Of a stretch of 64,000 nucleotides of DNA, positions 41,031 through 47,793 are shown in pieces. The stretch covers positions 122,142 through 186,141 of the forward strand of contig NZ_QZEX01000009.1 of assembly GCF_003646465.1 (NCBI RefSeq), given 5' to 3'. How positions within the stretch are numbered: position 1 is the stretch's first letter; every line of letters starts with the position of its first letter. This DNA comes from Chachezhania antarctica. GTDB taxonomy: Bacteria; Pseudomonadota; Alphaproteobacteria; Rhodobacterales; Rhodobacteraceae. Under the pieces are notes generated by a model. It worked only from the letters and a program-made list of their open reading frames with translations, had not been told where the DNA came from and did not search any database. A program made the position numbers and the translations under genes.

Positions 41031-42046
41031 TTGCGGCAAGCCCTCTGCCCTACCGTGTGCCCATGGCGTTCGGTCTGGGGTTTGGCCTGCTGCTGGCCCT
41101 GTTCCTTTTGAGCCTTGCCATCGGCTCGCGTCCCATTCCGCTGACCGATGTGTTCGGCGCGTTCACGGCCTATGACGCACGCAGCGACATGCACCTGATC
41201 GTCCGTGAACTGCGCGTGCCCCGTGGCTTGCTCGCAATCACAGCGGGCGCGGCCTTGGGCATGGCGGGAACGGTTATGCAGGCCGTCACCCGCAACCCGT
41301 TGGCGGAACCCGGGCTTCTGGGCGTGAATGCCGGGGCTGCAATGGCCGTCGTGCTAGGCACATCGGCTTTCGGGCTGACGGCCATCTCGCACTATGTCTG
41401 GTTCGGGATTCTGGGCGCGGGGCTTTCTGGTGCCGCCGTCTTCTTTCTGGGGCGCGGCCATCAAAGCGGCGCCGATCCCGTGCGCCTGCTTCTTGCGGGG
41501 GCGGGCCTGTCCATCGTGCTGGGCGCGGCCGTCAGCCTAGTGGTCCTGAACGCGGTACTCGATGTGCTCGACATCTTCCGCACCTGGGCCTCGGGCGCGC
41601 TGGAAGGCCGGGGCATGGCGGTGACATGGACGATGACCGTGGCCCTGATTGTTGGTGGAGCTCTGGCGCTGGCCCTAGGCCCGGCGCTGAATGCGCTGGC
41701 GATGGGGGAAAGCATGGGGCGCGCACTGGGGCTCGATCCGCCGAGGATCTGGGCGCTGGCCTGCCTTTCGGTGATGATCCTTTCGGGGGCCGCCACCGCC
41801 GCGGCCGGCCCCATCGCCTTCGTGGGCCTTGCTGCGCCCCATATCGCGCGGGCCGTGGCCGGGCCTGACAACCGGACCCTGCTGCCCCTGTCGGCGATCT
41901 TCGCCGCGGCCCTATTGCTGGGCGCCGATATCGTCGGACGCGTGGTCGTGGCCCCCGACGAACTCGCCGCGGGGATCGTGGCAACGATCCTTGGCGGGCC
42001 GTTCTTCATCCACCTCGTCCGCCGCTTCCGCCTGGTGCACCTGTGA
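41027..42046 (+). CDS. Iron-siderophore ABC transporter permease, FecC-like
   Basis: A 339-residue FecCD-family permease with about ten hydrophobic segments. RELRVPRGLLAITAGAALGMAGTVMQAVTRNPLAEPGLLGVNAGAAMAVV is the universal block (RxPR, GxxMQxxxRNPLAEPxxLG) and PIAFVGLAAPHIAR is the conserved ATPase-contact region. The start overlaps the binding-protein stop by 4 bp and the stop overlaps the next start (GTGA). It forms a heterodimer with the FecD-like protein. Confidence 0.93.
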   Translation: MIAASPLPYRVPMAFGLGFGLLLALFLLSLAIGSRPIPLTDVFGAFTAYDARSDMHLIVRELRVPRGLLAITAGAALGMAGTVMQAVTRNPLAEPGLLGVNAGAAMAVVLGTSAFGLTAISHYVWFGILGAGLSGAAVFFLGRGHQSGADPVRLLLAGAGLSIVLGAAVSLVVLNAVLDVLDIFRTWASGALEGRGMAVTWTMTVALIVGGALALALGPALNALAMGESMGRALGLDPPRIWALACLSVMILSGAATAAAGPIAFVGLAAPHIARAVAGPDNRTLLPLSAIFAAALLLGADIVGRVVVAPDELAAGIVATILGGPFFIHLVRRFRLVHL

Positions 42047-43077
42047 TACCGGCGGGCCAACGCGCGCTTCGGCTGGGTCGATTCAGCTTGTTGTGGCGGC
42101 CGCGTGCGGCGCTAGTCTGCCTTCTGATGGCGATCACGGCGGTTGGGGCGGGACTGGTGCTTCTGGGCATCGGAACGATCTCGTTTTCTCCCGCCCAGAT
42201 CGTGGCAGGCCTGACGGGCGACGCAAACGAGCCCATGGCCACCCGCATCATCCAGCGCCTGCGCCTGCCCCGCGTGCTGACGGCTTTGTGCGTCGGCGGA
42301 GCCCTTGGTGCGGCGGGCGCCGTGTTCCAGTCACTGTCCCGTAATCCGCTGGGATCGCCCGACGTGATCGGCTTCACCACCGGTGCTGCCACCGGAGCCA
42401 TCGCGGCGATCATCCTGTTCCAGTCGAGCCCCAGCCAGATCGCACTTGCGGCGGTGGGCTCGGGGTTGGTGACGGCCTTCGTTGTGCTGGCGCTCGCCCG
42501 GCACGGCCGCGCGGGCGGCGGCTACCGGCTGATCCTTGTGGGTATCGGCACGGGATCGGTCCTGACCGGGATCAACACGATGCTGATGGTCAAGGGCGGT
42601 CTGGATCAGGCCATGCAGGCGCAGATCTGGCTGGCCGGATCACTGAACGGGCGCAGTTGGTCCCACGTTCTGCCGGCTGTCGCCGGGCTGGCGCTGTTCC
42701 TTCCGGTCCTCATCCTGAATGCAAGGCGGCTCGCCCTGATGGAGATGGGCGCCGACATGGCGCTTCAGCTTGGCATCCGGGTGGGGCGCACCCGCCTGCT
42801 GGTGGTCCTGGCGGCGGTCGGGCTGACCTCGGTCGCAACGGCCAGCACCGGGCCTATCGCATTCGTCGCGCTGGCCGGCCCCCAGATCGCCCGCCGTCTG
42901 ACCCGCTCCCCGGACGTGCCCATAGGATCAGGGGCGATTATGGGCGCCGTCCTGCTTCTGGCCGCCGACCTGCTCAGCCAGATAACGCCCCTGCGCCTGT
43001 CCCTGCCCATCGGCTTGTCGACAGGATTCCTTGGCGGGCTCTACCTGCTCGCAGTGCTGCTTCGCCGCGACCGCTGA
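42043..43077 (+). CDS. Iron-siderophore ABC transporter permease, FecD-like
   Basis: A 344-residue FecCD-family permease. RLRLPRVLTALCVGGALGAAGAVFQSLSRNPLGSPDVIGFTTGAATGAI is the signature region; the RNPLGSPDVIG variant is typical of the FecD/FepG partner. PIAFVALAGPQIARRLT is the contact region. The start is GTG at 42043, overlapping the preceding stop. It is the last gene of the siderophore operon; a broken ligase gene on the opposite strand follows at once. Confidence 0.92.
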   Translation: MIPAGQRALRLGRFSLLWRPRAALVCLLMAITAVGAGLVLLGIGTISFSPAQIVAGLTGDANEPMATRIIQRLRLPRVLTALCVGGALGAAGAVFQSLSRNPLGSPDVIGFTTGAATGAIAAIILFQSSPSQIALAAVGSGLVTAFVVLALARHGRAGGGYRLILVGIGTGSVLTGINTMLMVKGGLDQAMQAQIWLAGSLNGRSWSHVLPAVAGLALFLPVLILNARRLALMEMGADMALQLGIRVGRTRLLVVLAAVGLTSVATASTGPIAFVALAGPQIARRLTRSPDVPIGSGAIMGAVLLLAADLLSQITPLRLSLPIGLSTGFLGGLYLLAVLLRRDR

Positions 43078-43106
43078 CCCACCCTCGCACAACGCACCCG
43101 TGCCGG

Positions 43107-43343
43107 CTACGACGTCCGCGTGCAGGCGGCACAAAGCGCCAGCGAGGCCGCCGATTTCTCCACTTGCGCCGCGACCCGGTCGCCCGGAGCAAACCCGGCC
43201 TCGAGCAAGGCACTTGCCAGCCGATCCGCCAAAGCCAGGAATCCGGCATAGGTGAGGCCCGTGCCATCGGCGAATGACAGGAAAGGCGTGTCGCAATCTG
43301 CATGGCGCGCGAACAGCGCATCGAATAACGGGTTACCGGTCAT
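43107..43343 (-). pseudogene. N-terminal fragment of an AMP-dependent acyl-CoA synthetase
   Basis: MTGNPLFDALFARHADCDTP begins a frame that continues FLSFADGTGLTYAGFLALAD and ends with GDRVAAQVEKSAASLALCAA. This is the first 70 residues of a malonyl-CoA-synthetase-like acyl-AMP ligase, which should be about 500 residues long. After LALCAAC it runs into unrelated sequence and stops, so the catalytic domains are lost. It lies downstream of the enoyl-CoA hydratase on the same strand and was probably part of that operon; the deletion joins it to the end of the siderophore operon. Confidence 0.75.
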
Positions 43344-43462
43344 GATCGGGGGCCTTCAGGCGACAGCGGGCAAATCCCGGCGCCGCAGGCGACGGATCGC
43401 GCCCGAGCTGCCGGGGCGGGTGGGTGGGGCGGTGAGGGCGCGATTCAGCACAGGAAGCGGCG

Positions 43463-44293
43463 TTACTTTCCCTTGAAAACGGGCGCGCGCTTTTCGGCGA
43501 AGGCGGCGCGGCCTTCCTTGTAATCCTCGCTGTCGAAACAGGCCTGGATTGCCGCATCGACGGCCTCCAGATCTCGCGCGTCGGGGTCCTGCCTCACGGC
43601 CCGGATCGCCATCCGCGCGGCCTTTATCGTCAGCGGCGCGTTCCCGGCGATCTCGGCCAGGTATTCGGTCGCAGCCACGTCGAAGCCGTCCTCCGGCAGG
43701 ATGCGGTTGATCAGGCCCATCGCCAGCGCCTCGTCCGCGGAATACTTGCGGGCGGTGAAGAAGATCTCCCGCGCGTTCGCCGGGCCCACGACATCGACCA
43801 GCGCCCTGATCCCGGAAAACCGGTAGCCCAGCCCCAGCCGCGCGGCCGGCACCGCAAAGCGCGTGTTGGCCGCGGCGATCCGCAGGTCGCAGCTGAGCGC
43901 CGTTCCCATGCCGCCGCCCACGCACCACGTCCGCGCCACCGCGACCGTGGGTTTGGAGCTGTTCACGATGGCCGCATTGGCCGCCGTGCCCACGCGGTCA
44001 TATTCTTCCACTTGTTCCGGCGTCGACCGCCGCATCGCGAATTCCGAGATGTCGGCGCCAGAGATAAAGGATGCTTCGCCCTCCCCCCTGAGTGCGATCA
44101 CCTTGACGGATGCGTCGGCTTCGAAATCAGCAAAGGCCGCGGGAATCTGGCACCACATCGCGTAGGTCACGGCATTCCGCCGCTTCGGGTTGGCGAAAGT
44201 CAGCCAGCCGATGCCATTTTCGACCGTCGCCAAGACCTGCGGCGTGTAGCCGTCCGCCTCGGGCTCCAGCGGGATTTTCGACAGTTCGCTCAT
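43463..44293 (-). CDS. Enoyl-CoA hydratase/isomerase family protein
   Basis: A 276-residue crotonase-fold enzyme. The oxyanion-hole blocks are ALRGEGEASFISGADISEF and WCVGGGMGTALSCDLRIAAANTRFAVPAARLGLGY; the usual catalytic glutamate pair is not obvious (the second block has PAARLGLG where hydratases have PExxLG), so it could be an isomerase, hydrolase or decarboxylase of the fold rather than a hydratase. The start overlaps the CoA-transferase stop (ATGA), which indicates a shared pathway: CoA activation then crotonase chemistry, followed originally by the ligase now broken at 43107. The substrate is unknown. Confidence 0.88.
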   Translation of the reverse strand: MSELSKIPLEPEADGYTPQVLATVENGIGWLTFANPKRRNAVTYAMWCQIPAAFADFEADASVKVIALRGEGEASFISGADISEFAMRRSTPEQVEEYDRVGTAANAAIVNSSKPTVAVARTWCVGGGMGTALSCDLRIAAANTRFAVPAARLGLGYRFSGIRALVDVVGPANAREIFFTARKYSADEALAMGLINRILPEDGFDVAATEYLAEIAGNAPLTIKAARMAIRAVRQDPDARDLEAVDAAIQACFDSEDYKEGRAAFAEKRAPVFKGK

Positions 44294-45462
44294 ATCACAC
44301 CCTTTGCCTTCAATGTCTCGATCTGCGCCCCGTCATAGCCCAGCTCGGCCATCACCGCATCGGTATGCTCGCCCGCTTCGGGCGTGGGCAGACGCATCAG
44401 CGCTTCGGCCCCCGACAGGGAAATCGCCTGCCCCAGCACCTTTTGCAGCCCGCGCCTCGGACTATCCACCTCGGCCACGATGCCCACATGCTGCACCTGC
44501 GGATCGGCAAAGACGGCGTCCATCCGGTTGATGGGCCCGCAGGGAATTTCTGCCGACATCAGCGCGTCGGTCAGGTCCGCCATGGTGCGGGTCTTCGTGA
44601 TCTCGTAGATCTGCGCGTTCAGCGCCTCGCGGTTCAGATAGCGATGCTTGGCGGAACAGTAATCCAGGTGGTCGAAGAAATCCGGCCGCCCGATCACGTC
44701 GCAGAAGGCCGCCCACATCCGGTTGCCGTTCACCGCGATGTTCATCGCGCCGTCACACGTGGGATAGACCCCCATCGGCACCGCCGTCGGATGATCGTTG
44801 CCCGCCTGTTCCGGCACCTCGCCATCGATCAGCCAGCGCGCGGCCTGGAAATCCAGCATCGCGATCTGGGCCTGCAGCAGGCTGGATTGCACCCATTGGC
44901 CCTGCCCCGTCTTCTCGCGGTCGAGAAGCGCAATAAGGATGCCCATCGCGCAGAAGATGCCCGCGGTCAGATCCGCCACCGGGATGCCAGCGCGCACGGG
45001 GCCCTGTCCGGGTAGGCCGGTGATCGACATCAGCCCACCCATGCCCTGCGCCACCTGGTCGAAACCCGGTCGGTCGGCATAAAGCCCCGTCTGCCCGAAG
45101 CCCGAAATCGAACCCAGCACCAGCCCCGGGTTGCGGGCATGGAGCGTCTCCCATTCCAGCCCCAGCCGCGCCTTCACCCCGGGGCGGAAGTTTTCGACCA
45201 GCACATCGGCGCCCTCGATCAGGCGGCCCAGCACCTCCTGCCCATCGGGCGATTTCAGGTCCAGCGTCAGCGACCGCTTGTTGCGGTGCAGGTTCTGGAA
45301 GTCGGAGCTTTCGCGGTTCGCGTACCCGGTATCGTCGTCGGGCGGTTCGATCTTGATGACATCGGCGCCCCAGTCGGCCAGCATCCGGACGCAGGTGGGG
45401 CCGGACCGGATCCGGGTCAGGTCGAGCACCCGGAAACGGCTGAGCGGTTGGGCAGTGGTCAT
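44290..45462 (-). CDS. Family III CoA-transferase (CaiB/BaiF)
   Basis: A 390-residue CoA-transferase. Family blocks are FRVLDLTRIRSGPTCVRMLADWGADVIKIEPP, SLTLDLKSPDGQEVLGRLIEGADVLVENFRPGVKARLGL, and GIPVADLTAGIFCAMGIL with the nucleophilic Asp of VADLTAG. The start overlaps the stop of a broken ABC ATPase gene (ATGA at 45459-45462) and the stop overlaps the enoyl-CoA hydratase start. The whole was therefore an ABC importer plus CoA-activation operon whose transporter has decayed. It is not closely similar to the other CoA-transferase at 22386-23600 beyond family motifs. Confidence 0.9.
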   Translation of the reverse strand: MTTAQPLSRFRVLDLTRIRSGPTCVRMLADWGADVIKIEPPDDDTGYANRESSDFQNLHRNKRSLTLDLKSPDGQEVLGRLIEGADVLVENFRPGVKARLGLEWETLHARNPGLVLGSISGFGQTGLYADRPGFDQVAQGMGGLMSITGLPGQGPVRAGIPVADLTAGIFCAMGILIALLDREKTGQGQWVQSSLLQAQIAMLDFQAARWLIDGEVPEQAGNDHPTAVPMGVYPTCDGAMNIAVNGNRMWAAFCDVIGRPDFFDHLDYCSAKHRYLNREALNAQIYEITKTRTMADLTDALMSAEIPCGPINRMDAVFADPQVQHVGIVAEVDSPRRGLQKVLGQAISLSGAEALMRLPTPEAGEHTDAVMAELGYDGAQIETLKAKGVI

Positions 45463-45755
45463 TCGGCGGCCTCCATCATAGGTGCGTCTTCTACCAGTAC
45501 GATGGCGCTTTCCGGGATCATGATCCAGACTTCACTGCCCGTGGCAAGATCTTACTCTGGCGGGCCAGCCGCACGCAGATCAGCCCGCCCGAAGACAGCC
45601 TCAGCCCGTAATCCCAGCGTTCGCCCACAAAGGTGCGCTCCGACACGGTCCCGGGCACGACAAGCATGCCGGGCATCTTTGGCGCCTCCCCGGTCCGGGG
45701 CAGCAGTTTCAGGTTCTGCGGCCGCACGGATACCCGCACCGGGCCGTCCGCCCCA
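45459..45755 (-). pseudogene. C-terminal remnant of an ABC transporter ATPase (TOBE domain)
   Basis: The fragment reads GPVRVSVRPQNLKLLPRTGE, then VPGTVSERTFVGERWDYGLR and SSGGLICVRLARQS, then by a one-base frameshift near 45550 continues as GSEVWIMIPESAIVLVEDAP to a stop that overlaps the CoA-transferase start. This is the TOBE end of a PotA/FbpC-like ATPase. Everything N-terminal, including Walker motifs, is deleted; at about 45755 the sequence joins directly to a permease fragment. Confidence 0.7.
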
Positions 45756-45958
45756 GGGATTTCTTCAGCACCGGCGCCACCACGTCCGACAGCGCGCGCA
45801 GACGCGATCCGCCATGGATGCGCACGGCCTCTTCCAGTTCGGGGTTCAGGGACCGCACCCCGGACGCGCAGGACAGGAACGCGATGGGCAGGAACCGTGT
45901 CACGAACGCGATCACGATCAGCAGGGACGATCCGTAAAGCGACAGGGGCGGGCTGGCC
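45756..45958 (-). pseudogene. 3' part of a disrupted ABC permease gene
   Basis: SPPLSLYGSSLLIVIAFVTR, then FLPIAFLSCASGVRSLNPEL and EEAVRIHGGSRLRALSDVVA is the EAA-loop region of an FbpB-like two-domain permease. Its 5' part lies beyond the IS3-family element at 47189-47400; rejoining across the 4-bp duplication GGCC restores the frame AYAGLASPPLSLYG. Its own 3' end is lost at the junction with the ATPase remnant near 45755. Confidence 0.7.
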
Positions 45959-46016
45959 TGCTGCCGGTTTCGTGGACACGAAGATAAGATCGTGACCATG
46001 GAATTGGAGATTGAAT

Positions 46017-46307
46017 ATGACGAGACGAAAGTTCAGCCGCGAGTTCAAGATCGAGGCAGTAAAGCTGGTGACCGAGCGGGGTGTTGCGGTCGCTCAGGCG
46101 TGCCGGGATCTGGATTTGGCAGAGAGCGTGCTGCGGCGCTGGATGCGTGAGGCGGCTGCCACACCGACCACAGCGTTTCCCGGGAATGGCCAGCAACGCG
46201 CGGAACTGGCCGAGATTGCAGGGCTGAAGAAAGAGGTCGCCCGTCTCCGGGCGGAGCGTGACATCCTCAAGAAGGCGGCGGCTTTTTTCGCGCGGGAGGC
46301 GACATGA
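46017..46307 (+). CDS. IS3-family transposase OrfA
   Basis: A 96-residue DNA-binding subunit. The helix-turn-helix RRKFSREFKIEAVKLVTERG followed by VAVAQACRDLDLAESVLRRW recognises the terminal repeats. The C-terminal heptad-like LKKEVARLRAERDILKKAAAFF is the leucine-zipper segment that mediates pairing with the OrfAB product. The start at 46017 has GGAG upstream. The stop overlaps the orfB start; production of an OrfAB fusion by -1 frameshifting is usual in the family, and a T6 run near 46283 is a possible slip site. Confidence 0.9.
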   Translation: MTRRKFSREFKIEAVKLVTERGVAVAQACRDLDLAESVLRRWMREAAATPTTAFPGNGQQRAELAEIAGLKKEVARLRAERDILKKAAAFFAREAT

Positions 46308-47164
46308 CGTTCGCATTCATCGCAGGGCACCGGCACATCTGGCCGGTCAGCTGGATCTGTGACGCGTTGGGCGTTTCCCGGTCCGGCTTTCATGCTTGGA
46401 TCAGAAGACCGATCAGCGACCGCGCGGCTCATGACGCGAAGCTCGTTCAGGCGATAGACAAGAGCTTCAAGGCCAGCGATCGCACCTACGGCGCCCGTCG
46501 GGTCTGGCGTGACGTTCTGGAAGACGGTCTCGCATGTGGACTGCACCGGATCGAACGACTGATGCGGATAAATGCACTGAGAGCGCGGCCGAAGCGGCGT
46601 GGAAAACCCAAGGACGATGGCGAACGCTCCGTCATCGCCGACAACATCCTCGACCGCGACTTCGCGGCGGACCGGCCGAACCAGAAATGGTTGGCCGACT
46701 TCACCTACATCTGGACTGCCGAGGGCTGGCTTTACGTCGCCGTGGTCCTGGACCTGTTCTCCAAGCGCGTTGTCGGCTGGTCCATGAAAGCGGATCGAGA
46801 CGCCTCGCTGGTCATGGATGCGCTGATGATGGCCGTCTGGCGTCGGGGCAAAGCAGACGCGCTGCTCCACCACTCGGACCAGGGATCGCAATACACAAGT
46901 GAGCAGTTCCAGCGCCTTCTGCTCGACTGCGGCATCATCTGTTCAATGAGCCGGGCCGGCAACGTGTGGGACAACTCGGCAATGGAGAGTTTCTTCTCGT
47001 CGCTGAAAACCGAGCGCACCGCCCGCAAGGTCTACCGCACGCGCAATGAGGCTCGTGCCGACGTGTTCGACTACATCGAGCGCTTCTACAATCCGAGGCG
47101 ACGCCATTCCAAACTGGGCTACCTAAGCCCCGGGGCGTTCGAGGACCGAGCTATGCAAACCTAA
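46304..47164 (+). CDS. IS3-family transposase OrfB (DDE catalytic subunit)
   Basis: A 286-residue integrase-core protein. The HTH_21-type region TYGARRVWRDVLEDG is followed by the rve core: first Asp in KWLADFTYIWTAEGWLYVAV, second in ALLHHSDQGSQYTS, and Glu in WDNSAMESFFSSLKTE, giving an intact DDE triad. The C-terminal YIERFYNPRRRHSKLGYLSPGAFE is the standard ending. It overlaps orfA by 4 bp. The frame is full-length, and its stop codon is 24 bp from the right end of the element. Confidence 0.93.
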   Translation: MTFAFIAGHRHIWPVSWICDALGVSRSGFHAWIRRPISDRAAHDAKLVQAIDKSFKASDRTYGARRVWRDVLEDGLACGLHRIERLMRINALRARPKRRGKPKDDGERSVIADNILDRDFAADRPNQKWLADFTYIWTAEGWLYVAVVLDLFSKRVVGWSMKADRDASLVMDALMMAVWRRGKADALLHHSDQGSQYTSEQFQRLLLDCGIICSMSRAGNVWDNSAMESFFSSLKTERTARKVYRTRNEARADVFDYIERFYNPRRRHSKLGYLSPGAFEDRAMQT

Positions 47165-47188
47165 CCCTGTGTCCATGAAACCGGCAGC

Positions 47189-47405
47189 AGGCCAGCCCAG
47201 CATAGGCGGCATAGAAACAGATCGCCAGCACGATTCCCGGCACCACCACGGGGGCGAGAGTGAGGAAGGTCAGAATCTGCGCTTAGGGCACCACCTTGCG
47301 GATTACGATATAGGCCAGCAGGAAGCCCATCACCGTGCTGACGGTCGCGCCCGACAGGGACACCTTGATCGTGTTCCACATCGCGTCGCGAACGGTTTCC
47401 TGTTC
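47189..47405 (-). pseudogene. 5' part of the disrupted ABC permease gene
   Basis: On the minus strand it reads FEQETVRDAMWNTIKVSLSG, then TVSTVMGFLLAYIVIRKVVP, an in-frame stop, and ILTFLTLAPVVVPGIVLAIC ending FYAAYAGLA at the IS boundary. This is the beginning of the second half of an FbpB-like permease. It is dead three times over: the IS insertion, the internal stop, and the loss of its own N-terminal half, which is replaced near 47405 by a fragment of an unrelated gene on the other strand. Confidence 0.65.
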
Positions 47406-47706
47406 GAACGCCGCGAGGCCTGGCTGAGGACCGTCCGCAACCCTTACACGGACGCGGAACTGGACGAGGCGCGCGGCAACCTGATTGCGCTTCTGGACGA
47501 GATGGAGGCGTTGATGACCGGGGGGCGCCCTGTTTGGCAGCGGCTATTCCCTGGCCGACATCCCCGTCGCCCCCTTCGTGCAGCGGATCGGCGAAGAGAT
47601 CGCCCCCGAAGCTCTGGCCGCCCGCCCTAAAACCGCCGCGTGGTGGAACGCCCTGCAACGACGCCCGGCCTACGCCCGCGCGGATTTTGGCGCGTTCGTC
47701 GAATAG
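47404..47706 (+). pseudogene. C-terminal remnant of a glutathione S-transferase gene
   Basis: The first frame reads AWLRTVRNPYTDAELDEARG, then NLIALLDEMEALMTGG. After a one-base shift in the G-run near 47520 it continues as GSGYSLADIPVAPFVQRIGE, then EALAARPKTAAWWNALQRRP and AYARADFGAFVE to a stop. The xSLADIxxAP segment and the following helices are the all-alpha C-terminal domain of a glutathione S-transferase. The thioredoxin-like N-terminal domain is missing. Confidence 0.65.
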
Positions 47707-47793
47707 TCCGCAGGGCAGCCGGCGGAAACGGCTCCTCCACGAAGGTCAAAGGCGTTCCGCGAGCAATCCTTCTTCGCTCGAATTCCTCCGGCA

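Larger units (their letters stand above)
45959..47188 (+). mobile_element. Complete IS3-family insertion sequence (1230 bp)
   Basis: The element begins TGCTGCCGGTTTCGTGGACAC and ends with the inverted copy GTGTCCATGAAACCGGCAGCA (one mismatch in 21), so the ends are TG...CA as expected for the family. It is flanked by the 4-bp direct duplication GGCC (45955-45958 and 47189-47192). It carries orfA and orfB with an ATGA overlap and an intact DDE transposase, so it may still be active. The target was the centre of the perfect palindrome GGGCTGGCCAGCCC inside an ABC permease gene. Confidence 0.88.

Noticed and set aside
45951..45967. GGGCTGGCC as part of the IS terminal inverted repeats
   Set aside because: It is explained by insertion into the palindrome GGGCTGGCCAGCCC; the TG...CA ends and the GGCC duplication place the boundaries inside it.
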